64,000 nt of DNA, taken from positions 1-64,000 of the forward strand of contig NZ_JBATUX010000021.1 of assembly GCF_049671445.1 (NCBI RefSeq), written 5' to 3'. The position numbers and the translations under genes are program-made. This document shows positions 31,985-41,314 of this stretch, one piece after another. The notes beneath the pieces were generated by a model, which was given only the letters and a program-made list of their open reading frames with translations, was not told where the DNA came from and did not search any database. Numbering within the stretch: position 1 is the stretch's first letter; each line of letters begins with the position of its first letter. The stretch is from Paenisporosarcina sp049671445 (GTDB taxonomy: Bacteria; Bacillota; Bacilli; Bacillales_A; Planococcaceae).

Positions 31985-33154
31985 CTATCTTACGACCAAT
32001 AAACCGAGACGATGGTGGTCGTGACGATAAATAACATGTTGGCGTAAACGTACTTCTCCTTGATGATCGAGAACTTCAAGTCGACAATGTGCGGCGTTTA
32101 TCTGAATCGCCTCATATAATTCTCTTTCGTTTGAAACAGATTGTCCATTTACTTTGCGAATACATTCGCCAATGACAAGACCCATCTTTTCAGCTGGTGA
32201 ATCTGGCAAGACTCCTGCAATCATGACACCTAAATCTTTAGGTGCAACAGCGTGGTTGCCTTGTCGTTCTTTGATCGCAAAGTACATCCATACCCCAACT
32301 CGTGCAATTGCACCGATAGCTAAACTAATAGCCGCCATCACTGGGAACCAAAATGCACTGATTGATAAAATCACAGTCAGGAAACCAACAGCTACAACAG
32401 ACATTCCTAGTTTTGGGAATAAATTTACTGGTAGTGAACGGCGAGCTTTTTGTTGGAATCCAATGACAATTGGGAATAATACCAAACCAAATGATTCACT
32501 TCCAAATGTTAATTGAGGCCAGTATGGTGAAAACTCTTGAATAGCATCTCCTGGTACAATTACGAGTAATGGAATCATCCATAGTCGCTTGGCTAAATAG
32601 CTTGCTGCCGTTAGCCCACGAGAAGATTTCTCTAAAATTGGTGAAGCTGATTCTGCACCCGTTTTACTGATGAGTAGACCTTCTACAATGACCGTTGCAC
32701 CGATAATGAAGGCAACAGGCAATGATAATTGAATCCAATTCATTTCTCCCGACCAATCAAAATTCATAAATGAAAATGTGCGGTTCATTACATAGCCAAT
32801 CCACAATGCTGCGACAGCTAGTGCACCTGCTACAATGGGTGAACCCAATTGATACATGAAAAGCACTACTAGTATGGCACTAATGATACTATACGTTGCA
32901 ATCCAATCTGTCGTTACGGTTAAACCAATACCTACACTAAGTATCGATAATATAACTGCATACATCCAGATGTCCGCAAACATTCGCTTCATTTCAGTCC
33001 AACCCCATAAAATGCGCGTTCGAAAAGAACGTCTTTCTCTTTTCACACGGACATATCCGAGGAGTACTGCGAAAAGAATCGCAACGTAAAATAATGGATT
33101 GATAAACAATTTACTAATTCCTTTTAACAACTCTAATCCTATCTCTTGCCACAT
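31985..33154 (-). CDS. minJ: MinJ-like PDZ-domain division topology protein
   Basis: A 389-residue membrane protein with about eight helices followed by a cytosolic PDZ domain (about 300-389: GVMIAGVLPDSPAEKMGLVIGECIRKVNG). MinJ bridges DivIVA and MinD to place the division septum in Bacillus. I chose the ATG at 33154 (MWQEIGLELLKG), which aligns with the start of MinJ and has a GGTGGTG site; an ATG at 33199 lacks one. It is downstream of ctpB and upstream of csbA on the same strand. Identification rests on domain plan and synteny. Confidence 0.85.
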   Translation of the reverse strand: MWQEIGLELLKGISKLFINPLFYVAILFAVLLGYVRVKRERRSFRTRILWGWTEMKRMFADIWMYAVILSILSVGIGLTVTTDWIATYSIISAILVVLFMYQLGSPIVAGALAVAALWIGYVMNRTFSFMNFDWSGEMNWIQLSLPVAFIIGATVIVEGLLISKTGAESASPILEKSSRGLTAASYLAKRLWMIPLLVIVPGDAIQEFSPYWPQLTFGSESFGLVLFPIVIGFQQKARRSLPVNLFPKLGMSVVAVGFLTVILSISAFWFPVMAAISLAIGAIARVGVWMYFAIKERQGNHAVAPKDLGVMIAGVLPDSPAEKMGLVIGECIRKVNGQSVSNERELYEAIQINAAHCRLEVLDHQGEVRLRQHVIYRHDHHRLGLLVVR

Positions 33155-33236
33155 AAAACCTAACACCACCCATTCAACGGTTCGTGCATTTCTTTCCATT
33201 GTAACAAACCGTTGATGGAATGCGTATAGGTTTTTT

Positions 33237-34667
33237 CTACTTTTGAATAGAGTGGAACAAATAACCTAATGACTTTTGCAGTTGATCGTCGTTTTTCTTG
33301 CTTGTTTTATACTTTAATATCGACTCTCTAGCTGCTTGATAAAACTCTGTATTCATGATGGAATCGTTTTGAAGTTTCTTTTCTTTTTTGAAAGCTAACA
33401 CAGCTTTTGCCGTATCTTCATCGAAATATCCGTTTACTTTAGTAATAGGATACCCTAATGCCTTTAACGCTTTTTGTCCATAAATGATATCTTCATGAAA
33501 ATCTCCTACTTGATAAGTACCACTTATAGGCAACGGCTCTAGTTGGTAAAGCTCATTTGCTTCAACTTCAAAATCAGCTTCTATTCCTTTACCATGTATC
33601 CACTGTTGTTTAGGAGTTAACCATTTATGTGAGGAAAGCTTCATTTCTCCTCCATTAGTCAGTTCCCATGTTTCCTGGACAGTCCCCTTGCCAAAGCTCT
33701 TAGAGCCAGCAATGAGTGCACGTTGATTTGACTTTAATGCCCCACTTAAAACTTCACTTGCCGAAGCACTACCTTCGTTTTGTAACAATACAATTGGAAT
33801 CTTTTTCATTTCTTTTGCGTAGTCATCATCATTCGTTGCTTTTACAGGTAATGGTTCAAGTACACCTTTCGCATCTTGCATATAAGCGTAAATTTGGCCG
33901 TTCTTCAACATGGTACCGATAATTTGTTCTACACTATGTAAATACCCTCCTGGGTTACCACGAACATCAATCAATAAACCATCGATTCCTTGTTTAACTA
34001 AAGTGCGTGTTTGTTGTTCCCATTCTTCAGCAGTTTTATCACCAAAAAGTGAAATGCTGACATAGCCAATAGAAGAATCATCTTGCTTGATGCGCTCACT
34101 TGTAACTGTGTGTATTTGTAGTGCTGATCTCATCATACTTAATTCCATATGTCGATCTTCAGTTGGTCTAAAGACAGTTAAAGATACATTGGTTCCTTTC
34201 TTACCTTTAATGGCTTTAAGCAAATCAGATAAACTTTTACCATCTACACGTTCCCCATCTACTTGTACAATTTCGTCATACGGTTTAACGCCAGCTTTTT
34301 CAGCTGGAGATTCTTTTAAAGGCGTTACGACAATAAAACGTCCTTTATTTTCAACAATTTCTAAACCAATACCCACGCGCTCGTCCGATAGTGATTCGCG
34401 ATGCGATTTCGCTTCTTCTTTTGTCATGTATTTACTGTAAGGATCACCAAGTGTTTCAGCCATTCCTCGAAGAGCACCTTCAATCAAAAGTTTCCCTTCT
34501 ACCGGATGGACTGAGCTGGCTAAAATCCGTTCATAGGCTTCATCAATAGGTGACATAGGACTTGTCGCATTACTTGTCTTATCTTTTTTTAACGGTGTCC
34601 AAAAAATGAGCAAACAAAGAATCAAAATAACTAAAAAAGCAAACAAAAAAACCCGGCTTCTTTTCAA
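33237..34667 (-). CDS. ctpB: CtpB-like S41 carboxyl-terminal processing protease
   Basis: A 476-residue exported protease with an N-terminal membrane anchor (about 5-24), a PDZ domain (about 97-170: VGIGLEI to SLTVFRP) and an S41A protease domain. The catalytic serine is in the SASASE stretch (300-305), the Lys in SFGKGTVQ (327). A C-terminal peptidoglycan-binding domain (about 395-450: ALKALGYPITKVNGYFDEDT) follows. In sporulating bacilli CtpB cleaves SpoIVFA. The start is TTG behind GGGGGCG. It precedes minJ by about 80 bases, preserving the B. subtilis order. Confidence 0.9.
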   Translation of the reverse strand: MKRSRVFLFAFLVILILCLLIFWTPLKKDKTSNATSPMSPIDEAYERILASSVHPVEGKLLIEGALRGMAETLGDPYSKYMTKEEAKSHRESLSDERVGIGLEIVENKGRFIVVTPLKESPAEKAGVKPYDEIVQVDGERVDGKSLSDLLKAIKGKKGTNVSLTVFRPTEDRHMELSMMRSALQIHTVTSERIKQDDSSIGYVSISLFGDKTAEEWEQQTRTLVKQGIDGLLIDVRGNPGGYLHSVEQIIGTMLKNGQIYAYMQDAKGVLEPLPVKATNDDDYAKEMKKIPIVLLQNEGSASASEVLSGALKSNQRALIAGSKSFGKGTVQETWELTNGGEMKLSSHKWLTPKQQWIHGKGIEADFEVEANELYQLEPLPISGTYQVGDFHEDIIYGQKALKALGYPITKVNGYFDEDTAKAVLAFKKEKKLQNDSIMNTEFYQAARESILKYKTSKKNDDQLQKSLGYLFHSIQK

Positions 34668-34747
34668 TTAATATCGCCCCCTACTTTCTTCGTTTCATTG
34701 TATGAACGAGGACAGGGCAATACGACAAGAAGAAGCCAGATTTATTA

Positions 34748-35323
34748 TTAATCTAAATTTGAAACAAAATCTTTCATCATGTTTTCATCCATTGGTCCAA
34801 CAATTTTATTTTGAATTCGACCTTTTGTATCAATCATATAAGAGGTTGGAATCGTAATGGCTTGATAAGTCTCTCCAACCTTTCCTTCCACGTCCATTGG
34901 GATTGGAAAAGTTAACCCATAATCTTCAACAAAATTCTGTACACTTTCTACTTTATCTCCATTTGTTAAGTTGACAGCTAAAATTTCGACATTTTCATCT
35001 TTTGCAAAATCCTCATAGTAATTTTGCATATGAGGCATTTCAGCTTTACATGGAGGACACCAGGTCGCCCAGAAATTCACAATTATTTTTTTTCCTTTTA
35101 GATCAGATAGTTGAACCTTTTTACCATCGAGTGTGGTTAATGTGAAATCAGGGGCCATATCCCCTTTGACTAATCCTTCTTCAGCTGACACATTTACTAA
35201 ATCAACGCCACGTTGTTCGCTGGCAAACGACTCCTCTGTATCGATATTCTTCTTCACAAAACCTGCAATCATTATGGCAATTAGACTTGCGACAACTACC
35301 AAACCGAATATTTTTTTCGTCAT
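34748..35323 (-). CDS. ResA-like membrane-tethered thioredoxin
   Basis: A 191-residue extracytoplasmic thiol-disulfide oxidoreductase of the TlpA/ResA family. It has an N-terminal anchor (6-22), then the fold starting APDFTLTTLDGKKVQLSDLKGK and the active site WCPPC (88-92). A cis-Pro in AITIPTSYMID completes it. Such proteins reduce apocytochrome c or other exported thiols. Its neighbour cccB (a c-type cytochrome, 39424-39762) is a plausible client, by inference. The start overlaps the stop of an upstream membrane-protein gene by four bases. Confidence 0.9.
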   Translation of the reverse strand: MTKKIFGLVVVASLIAIMIAGFVKKNIDTEESFASEQRGVDLVNVSAEEGLVKGDMAPDFTLTTLDGKKVQLSDLKGKKIIVNFWATWCPPCKAEMPHMQNYYEDFAKDENVEILAVNLTNGDKVESVQNFVEDYGLTFPIPMDVEGKVGETYQAITIPTSYMIDTKGRIQNKIVGPMDENMMKDFVSNLD

Positions 35324-35976
35324 AATTTTTCCTCCGTAAATTCAAGTTGTTTATTGGTTAGTACGTAAGCTAGTGATCCGCAAATCACGAATATACCCGT
35401 GACAAAGAGAGGACTTTGAAGTATACCTTGGGGTTGAATAAGCGCAACGAAAATGTGCGTGAATAAAAACAAGAAAGTTAATTGAATTTGCCAAGTGCTT
35501 GATATGGAGATTTTCAACCAAGTCAGTGTTACTAATGCAACAAATAAAACCACTGTGATGATTTTTTGCCAAAGCAAGGCTTCGTTTACTAGAACCATAA
35601 TTATTTGATATACAGATTGTAACATGACTATTGAAAACAACAGGGCAACTAGCTCTGATACAGGCCAATTTTTCTGTCTAAACCTCCATAATAATTTTAA
35701 CAAAGCAGCACTCAAACCAAGAAATAACCCTAACCTACCTCCATTAAAATAAAGTATGGACAGCGGAGAATCAATGATCAACTTAAAATCGGTGAGGACT
35801 ACACTAAATTTCCAAACAAGTAAAAAAAGAATGGCTGCATCTGAAAACCAGTCTTCTGTTTCTTTTCCAAATTTGCGCCATACAATAATTCCTGTAATTA
35901 GTATGGCCAAAAGTACAGCTAGCCATGATGACGGGATAGTTAATGATTTTATGATAAACCATTCAGTGACAGGCAT
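35320..35976 (-). CDS. Polytopic membrane protein of unknown function, coupled to a ResA-like gene
   Basis: A 218-residue membrane protein with about seven helices. The FNGGRLGLFLG segment in a helix-loop is reminiscent of prolipoprotein diacylglyceryl transferase-like proteins, but the catalytic residues of Lgt are not evident. It has a single Cys (VICGSLAY), so it is not a CcdA-type thiol carrier. It overlaps the thioredoxin gene (ATGA), so the pair is translated together and probably functions together at the membrane. I do not recognise the family. Confidence 0.7.
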   Translation of the reverse strand: MPVTEWFIIKSLTIPSSWLAVLLAILITGIIVWRKFGKETEDWFSDAAILFLLVWKFSVVLTDFKLIIDSPLSILYFNGGRLGLFLGLSAALLKLLWRFRQKNWPVSELVALLFSIVMLQSVYQIIMVLVNEALLWQKIITVVLFVALVTLTWLKISISSTWQIQLTFLFLFTHIFVALIQPQGILQSPLFVTGIFVICGSLAYVLTNKQLEFTEEKL

Positions 35977-36108
35977 AATCTCTCATCTCCAAACAACTTT
36001 TTATATACCCTATATCGTATACTATTTTTCATTAATCCGCGACAAATTGATTTGTATATGAGTCCTTCATCTCCTATTATAAGGGGTTCATTGGGAAATC
36101 AATACATA

Positions 36109-36150
36109 GAAAAAACTCACTCTCATTAAAATGAGAGTGAGTTTTTTCTA
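36109..36150 (-). terminator. Terminator of the M23 hydrolase gene
   Basis: AAAACTCACTCTCAT paired across a four-base loop, flanked by A/T runs that suit both strands. It lies just past the M23 gene stop; T6 follows on the minus strand. Confidence 0.85.
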
Positions 36151-36157
36151 GATTTAA

Positions 36158-37552
36158 TTAAAATGATACGTAACGAATTGGATTCACAGCATTTGAACGT
36201 GAACTATTCCAAGGACCTACATGAACTTCAAAATGTAAATGTGACCCTGTAGAGCGACCCGTACTACCCATTTTACCGATAAGTTGTCCTTTTGAGACAG
36301 ATTGGCCTACGCTAGAATTAATAGCGCTTAAATGTGCATAAACAGTTGTGAAAATTTGACCATTAATTGAGTGAGTAACCATGATCACGTTACCGTAAGT
36401 TCCCATTGGTCCAGCGTGAGAAACAATTCCATCCGCAGCAGAAACAATCGGTGTTCCGATGCTATTAGCAATGTCACTACCATAGTGGAATTCATTTCCA
36501 GACCCTATGTTCCGTCCTCCGAATGTTGAAGAGAATCGACCTGAAGCAGGGCGTGTCCATGTTCCTGACGATACTGATACAACCGGTGCAGGTGCAACTG
36601 GTCGTGATACTGTTGTTGATTTTTGTCTTGAAGCGCTTTGATTTGCAGCATTTTGTCGTTCACGTTCTGCGGCTGCTTGTCTTTCGCGTTCTGCAGCTGC
36701 TTGTCTTTCACGTTCAGCCGCCTCTTTTTTCTTACGAGCGATTTCAGCTTGACGAGCAACTTCTATTAAACGAGCTTGTTCAGCCACAATTTTATTTTCA
36801 ACGGCTTTACTTACTTTAAGTACTTCTTCATGTTCTTCTTCAAGATGACCTTTTTCTTCTATTAATAAGGCTTGTTGTGCTTCTAGTTTATCTACTAATT
36901 TACCTTTAGAAACCTTTTGTGAATCAAGAGTTGCTTTAAGATTCATTAGCTTGTTACGGCTTTGTTTTTGTTCAGCTAATTTCTCTTCAACTTCTGCCTT
37001 TTGTTCTTCAAGCGATTTTTTATCAGCCGCTTGTTCTTCTAATATTTTACGATCCGCATCCATTAATGTATTAACAGCAGAGAATCGGTCAATAAAGTCT
37101 GCGAAGCTACTAGCACCAAGTAAAACATCCAAATAATTTACAGATCCACCGCTTTCTTGAACCGCGCGTAAACGTTCTTTAATTAATTCGTCACGATCTG
37201 CAATTTTCTTTTCTAACACTTTAATTGTTCCGTGTAATTTGTCAATTTCATTATTGGTACGCTTAATATCAGCAAGAATACTATCAATCTCTTTATCTGT
37301 TTCATTTATTTTATTATCAAGAGATTGGATTTGAGCAAGCAAATCCTCTTGAGTATTTTGGTTTTTAGAAATGTCGCCTTTTTTCTTATTAATTGTTGAA
37401 TTCAATTGGTTCTCTTTCTGCTCCAATTGTTTTTGTTCACTTTTTAAGTCATTTAATGAGTTTGCCGAAGCATCAGGTTGAGTCATAAATACAGAACTTC
37501 CTAATACTGTTGCTAAGGTAACCATCATCCATTTAGATTGTTTCTTTCCCAT
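36158..37552 (-). CDS. Secreted coiled-coil M23 peptidoglycan hydrolase (EnvC/PcsB-like plan)
   Basis: A 464-residue protein: signal peptide (1-31, ending DASANS), a long coiled coil (about 32-275, KKKGDISKNQ onward), a low-complexity linker of repeated AAERERQ units (about 278-305), and a C-terminal LytM/M23 metalloendopeptidase domain (about 330-464). Zinc ligands are in FHYGSDIA and the HLHFEV motif, so the enzyme looks active. Coiled-coil hydrolases of this kind (EnvC, PcsB, CwlO-type) are gated by FtsEX. It is 30 bases downstream of ftsX on the same strand, which supports that here. Confidence 0.9.
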   Translation of the reverse strand: MGKKQSKWMMVTLATVLGSSVFMTQPDASANSLNDLKSEQKQLEQKENQLNSTINKKKGDISKNQNTQEDLLAQIQSLDNKINETDKEIDSILADIKRTNNEIDKLHGTIKVLEKKIADRDELIKERLRAVQESGGSVNYLDVLLGASSFADFIDRFSAVNTLMDADRKILEEQAADKKSLEEQKAEVEEKLAEQKQSRNKLMNLKATLDSQKVSKGKLVDKLEAQQALLIEEKGHLEEEHEEVLKVSKAVENKIVAEQARLIEVARQAEIARKKKEAAERERQAAAERERQAAAERERQNAANQSASRQKSTTVSRPVAPAPVVSVSSGTWTRPASGRFSSTFGGRNIGSGNEFHYGSDIANSIGTPIVSAADGIVSHAGPMGTYGNVIMVTHSINGQIFTTVYAHLSAINSSVGQSVSKGQLIGKMGSTGRSTGSHLHFEVHVGPWNSSRSNAVNPIRYVSF

Positions 37553-37582
37553 GTTATGCCCCTTTCAAAATCGCGCTTATTA

Positions 37583-38467
37583 TTAAACGCGTAAAAACTT
37601 TCTCACCGACATGAAGCTTCCCCATACGCCAATAAAAATACCCATCACGATAATTAAGATGTTTACTTGGAATAAAAATGGTGTAAGTGGTAATAAATTA
37701 AACAATTCGCCTTCTAAATATGGTTGAAGTATTTGATATAGATTGTAATAAAGAACACTTACAAGAGTAATAGGTAGGATGGAACCAAGGATTCCTATCC
37801 ACATTCCTTCTAACACGAAAGGAATTCGGACAAAACTATTTGTCGCTCCTACTAGTTTCATAATCTCTATTTCACGACGACGTGCAACAATCGTAATTCG
37901 AATCGTATTTGAAATTAAGAACATTGCGGTAAATAGTAAGGCTAAAATCAAGCCTAGTCCTACATTTCGAGCAACATTTAAGAATTCGAACAACTTCTCA
38001 ATTTTACCTTCGCCATATTCTACTGAATATGTATTTTTAAGTCGGTCAATATTCTCTGCAACTTTTTCAGTTTCTTGAGGGTTAGTTGCTTTTACGTAAA
38101 AAGCAGCTCGAAGGGGATTGTTTTGATCAGATAATCCCATGGTTCCACCGAAATCTTTAATTAAATCTTCAAGTTCGGCTTCTTTCGTAGAGTATGTAAG
38201 AGATGCTACGCCATCAAGATTTTTAATTTGTTCTTCTAACTTTTCAGCAGCTTTTTCATCAGATGTTAGTTCGACTAATACTTTGATTTCAACATCTTTT
38301 TCTAAATCGTCTGCGACTTTATTTAAATTCATCATGATCATGACGAATACGCCTACTAATAGTAATGTAACGGTTACAGCACTTGCAGAAGCAAATGTCA
38401 TCCAACTATTACGACCTAAACTTTTAAAACTTTCTCGGAAATGACGACCTACTGTTCTAGCTTTCAT
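37583..38467 (-). CDS. ftsX: FtsX: permease-like subunit of the FtsEX division complex
   Basis: A 294-residue membrane protein with four helices, a large extracytoplasmic loop after the first (about 55-165) and the FtsX-type C-terminal region ARRREIEIMKLVGATN before helices 3 and 4. FtsEX is an ABC-type mechanotransmitter that activates peptidoglycan hydrolases rather than a transporter. The ATG at 38467 follows GGAGGTG, giving an 11-base overlap with ftsE. An M23 coiled-coil hydrolase gene follows immediately, the likely client. Confidence 0.95.
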   Translation of the reverse strand: MKARTVGRHFRESFKSLGRNSWMTFASASAVTVTLLLVGVFVMIMMNLNKVADDLEKDVEIKVLVELTSDEKAAEKLEEQIKNLDGVASLTYSTKEAELEDLIKDFGGTMGLSDQNNPLRAAFYVKATNPQETEKVAENIDRLKNTYSVEYGEGKIEKLFEFLNVARNVGLGLILALLFTAMFLISNTIRITIVARRREIEIMKLVGATNSFVRIPFVLEGMWIGILGSILPITLVSVLYYNLYQILQPYLEGELFNLLPLTPFLFQVNILIIVMGIFIGVWGSFMSVRKFLRV

Positions 38468-39143
38468 AACCGTAGGCACCTCCAACTTCATCACGTACTA
38501 CTAATCCGCCTTCAACGGCTATAACACGGTGTTTATTTGTATTTACAATTTCTTTATTATGAGTTGCCATAATAATTGTTGTTCCTCGACGATTAATTTC
38601 TTCAAATAAATTCATAATATCCCATGAAGTTTCAGGATCTAAGTTACCTGTTGGTTCGTCCGCAATCATCACTTTCGGAACATTGACAATAGAACGGGCA
38701 ATTGAGATACGTTGTTGTTCTCCTCCTGAAAGTTCAGTTGGAAACATGCGTGCTTTATGTTTTAGGCCTACTAAATCCAAAACTTCCATTACACGTTTAC
38801 GAATTACTTTTGGTGATTCTTCAATTACTTCTAATGCAAAAGCAACGTTTTCATAAACAGTTAACCGAGGCAATAATTTGAAGTCTTGAAAGACTACGCC
38901 GATTTGTCTTCTTAAATAGGGAACACGTTTCGACTTCAGTGTCGCCAAATTGATACCATTAACTACTATATCTCCGCTCGTTGGTCGTTCTTCTCTATAC
39001 ATCATCTTGATGAATGTCGATTTACCAGCCCCACTGGGACCTACCACATAAACAAATTCACCTTGTTTTATTTCTACGTTAAATCCATTAGCGGCAACTA
39101 TACCGTTTGGATATTTTTTATAGACATTTTTCATTGAAATCAT
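38457..39143 (-). CDS. ftsE: FtsE: ATPase subunit of the FtsEX division complex
   Basis: A 228-residue ABC ATPase with Walker A GPSGAGKS, Q-loop VFQDFKLL, signature LSGGEQQR, Walker B VMIADEPTGNLD and H-loop ATHNKE. Sequence is very close to B. subtilis FtsE throughout. I take the ATG at 39143 (MISMKNVYKKYPNG), which aligns with other FtsE starts; a GTG at 39158 is inside the AGGTGG ribosome site. The 280-base gap upstream to cccB is AT-rich and holds a TATAAT-like box near 39215 without a clear -35. Confidence 0.96.
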   Translation of the reverse strand: MISMKNVYKKYPNGIVAANGFNVEIKQGEFVYVVGPSGAGKSTFIKMMYREERPTSGDIVVNGINLATLKSKRVPYLRRQIGVVFQDFKLLPRLTVYENVAFALEVIEESPKVIRKRVMEVLDLVGLKHKARMFPTELSGGEQQRISIARSIVNVPKVMIADEPTGNLDPETSWDIMNLFEEINRRGTTIIMATHNKEIVNTNKHRVIAVEGGLVVRDEVGGAYGYES

Positions 39144-39387
39144 ATTTTTTGTAACCACCTATACTTACTAAACTTATTGAAAACTATCTTAAAAATTTTT
39201 CCAACAAACTCATTATAACAAGGTTAACGACAAAATTTTATTACATTAATATTACAATATGTCTTAAGAAAGCTTATAAAACCTTATACCCATTACTATT
39301 TACACAAGTAAATACTCCTGCACTGACATATAATTCAACATTCTAGTCGAAATTTCCTTCTTTATCTTCGACAGTATTTCACAAAAT

Positions 39388-39421
39388 AAAAAGACCAACG
39401 CAAGATTATGCGTTGGTCTCT
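39388..39421 (-). terminator. Terminator of cccB
   Basis: AGACCAACGCA paired across a six-base loop, followed by TTTTTATTTTG on the minus strand, 3 bases past the cccB stop codon. Confidence 0.85.
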
Positions 39422-39423
39422 TA

Positions 39424-39762
39424 TTATTTCTTATTTGATAACCATTCTGCTACTACTTCTGCCTCAGCACCTTCAACAATATTAGCAGGCATTGCACCTT
39501 TACCTTCTTGTATAACTTTTAAGATTTCTTCTTGTGATAGTCGAGACCCAACATCCGAAATATTAGGGAAGTTACCTTGACCCTCTAAATTCCCACCGTG
39601 ACAACTTGTACAATTCCCTTGCACAATTTTCTCAGCATCTTGCGTTTCAACGACTTCTCCACCATTTTCTTCATTTGTTTCGGTAGCTTCATCATCTCCA
39701 CCGCCACATGCGGCAAGCATTAATGCAGAACCAAAAATAGCTGCGAGTAACTTCTTGTTCAT
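39424..39762 (-). CDS. cccB: Lipoprotein cytochrome c551 (CccB-like)
   Basis: A 112-residue membrane-attached electron carrier. It has a lipoprotein signal with lipobox LAAC (Cys19), an acidic linker (20-45), and one covalent haem motif CTSCH (51-55) with the axial Met in GKGAMPAN (about 91). Small lipoprotein cytochromes like this pass electrons to cytochrome oxidase in bacilli. Its place between ftsE and a YitT/YvjA protein is as in B. subtilis. Haem attachment needs exported thiol reduction, which the ResA-like protein in this window might supply. Confidence 0.93.
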   Translation of the reverse strand: MNKKLLAAIFGSALMLAACGGGDDEATETNEENGGEVVETQDAEKIVQGNCTSCHGGNLEGQGNFPNISDVGSRLSQEEILKVIQEGKGAMPANIVEGAEAEVVAEWLSNKK

Positions 39763-39811
39763 TATTTTCCCTCCCGGAAAAAGTTTTACTTTCTACTAAA
39801 GTATACCAATA

Positions 39812-40678
39812 TCAAGGACGTTTGAAACCTTCACCCAATACCTCATAGGAATCAGTTACAATGACAAATGCAGATGGATCAACAATTTTTATTACTTGTT
39901 TTAGCTTTGAAAACTCGGTTTGATAAACAACTACAAGTAATATTGGTCGTTCTTGTTCTGTATAACCACCAACTGCTGAAAGTTTTGTAACACCCCGATT
40001 TACTTCGGTATAAATAGCATCCCTTATTTCTTCTTGTTTATTCGTAATAATGTAAACCATTTTCGATTGGCTGAAGCCAAGTTGGATGATATCAATCGTT
40101 TTCGTAGTTACAAATAATCCAATTAGCGCGTATAAACCTTTTTCAATATCAAAAACTAAGGCTGCTGAAAGTACAATCAATCCATCAATTAACATAACGC
40201 TTGTACCAAGTGTAAGACCTGAGTATTTTGTAATTATTTGAGCTGCTAAATCGGTACCACCTGTTGATGCACGGCCTCTAAACACTATCCCGAGTCCTAC
40301 ACCAACTGAAATACCACCAAATAATGCCCCTAGCAAAGGATTTAATGTCGCTGGTTCCCAACTTGCTGTTAACAAAACAAATAATGGCAACGTAAGTGTA
40401 CCGACAAGCGAGCGTGCGCCAAATTGTTTACCTAGAAAAATAACACCCGTAATAAACAAAGGAATGTTAAATGCATATTGCACAATACCTGGATTCCAGT
40501 CGAATACACCTTTTAGTATTGTACTTATTCCACTAACTCCACCCGATGCTACTTCATTAGGTAATAAAAATACGTTAAAACCTACTGCAATAATTGCAGC
40601 TCCGATGATGATATATATATATTCTAAGACGGAAGATAATATTGGATGTGGCTCATTCCGTACTTTACGATTATTCAT
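39812..40678 (-). CDS. YitT/YvjA family membrane protein (DUF161 plus DUF2179)
   Basis: A 288-residue protein with five to six helices in the first 170 residues (LPNEVASGGVSGISTIL, FRGRASTGGTDLAAQI are diagnostic) and a cytosolic DUF2179 domain near the C terminus (GVTKLSAVGGYTEQERPILLVVVYQTEF). Function is unresolved; members have been linked to small-molecule transport. Position between cccB and prfB identifies it as the YvjA branch. The ATG at 40678 has AAGGTAGG seven bases upstream; the ATG two codons earlier is too close. Confidence 0.87.
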   Translation of the reverse strand: MNNRKVRNEPHPILSSVLEYIYIIIGAAIIAVGFNVFLLPNEVASGGVSGISTILKGVFDWNPGIVQYAFNIPLFITGVIFLGKQFGARSLVGTLTLPLFVLLTASWEPATLNPLLGALFGGISVGVGLGIVFRGRASTGGTDLAAQIITKYSGLTLGTSVMLIDGLIVLSAALVFDIEKGLYALIGLFVTTKTIDIIQLGFSQSKMVYIITNKQEEIRDAIYTEVNRGVTKLSAVGGYTEQERPILLVVVYQTEFSKLKQVIKIVDPSAFVIVTDSYEVLGEGFKRP

Positions 40679-41275
40679 GATCATTCCTACCTTCTAGATA
40701 TCTAAAATTCCTTATGAAGTATAGCAGACGCTTTGTATTGTGTGAACTTCATCATGGTGAAGCATTACTGCTTTAGCGTAGGCATGGATGCTTCATTTAT
40801 TTCTATAGTCGTCCTCACTAAAAGTGACGCACACATTATAGAATGAAACAGGAGCAGACAATTATACTCTTGAGTAAATAGACGTTCAGGTCGCCTTTGT
40901 TGTGTTCCAAAGCAACTTAGTAATTCAGTGCATCTAAGTGGTATTTTGTCACCATTAGGTTTTCACAGCAGCGCAGCGAAAACAAAACTATATAAAAGCA
41001 CTTAGTTATGAGTCATTGCGCTTTCTATGGTTGAGATTGTTTCAATAAGTTAACTAGGACATGAGACGTGTTTGAGCGATAAACCTTCAGAAATGAGTGA
41101 TAAATTCTCAAAATGAGCGACAAGTCTCCAGATTGAGCGATAAACCCGACATTTTGATCGATAAATTTTTCACAATCGAAATTGGCTATACATAATCGTC
41201 TCATAAGCCAAGTTATCTATCTGTTGAAACGTGACCACATTACAAGATAATATGTTCGATCATTTTTCTGGACAC
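40679..41275. other. 597-base gene-free gap upstream of YvjA-like gene
   Basis: No frame with a ribosome site is visible on either strand. It holds the family C repeats (41073-41171) and, at 40950-41000, a stretch rich in GCAGCG-like steps. The rest is AT-rich and featureless to my eye; a decayed gene is possible but nothing remains to identify it. Confidence 0.5.
41073..41171. repeat. Family C repeat array (20-21 bp units)
   Basis: Five units with core GAGCGATAAA, spaced 21, 20, 20 and 21 bases, each followed by a variable CTCAAAAT-like stretch. It lies between yvjA and the prfB terminator. No relation in sequence to families A, B or D, but the same period. Confidence 0.8.
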
Positions 41276-41310
41276 CAAAAAGCGGGCATCCTTTAAGGAT
41301 ACCCGCTTCT
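41276..41310 (-). terminator. Terminator of secA-prfB
   Basis: AAGCGGG-ATCC paired across TTTAA, followed by TTTTTGG on the minus strand, directly after the prfB stop. Confidence 0.85.
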
Positions 41311-41314
41311 ACTA

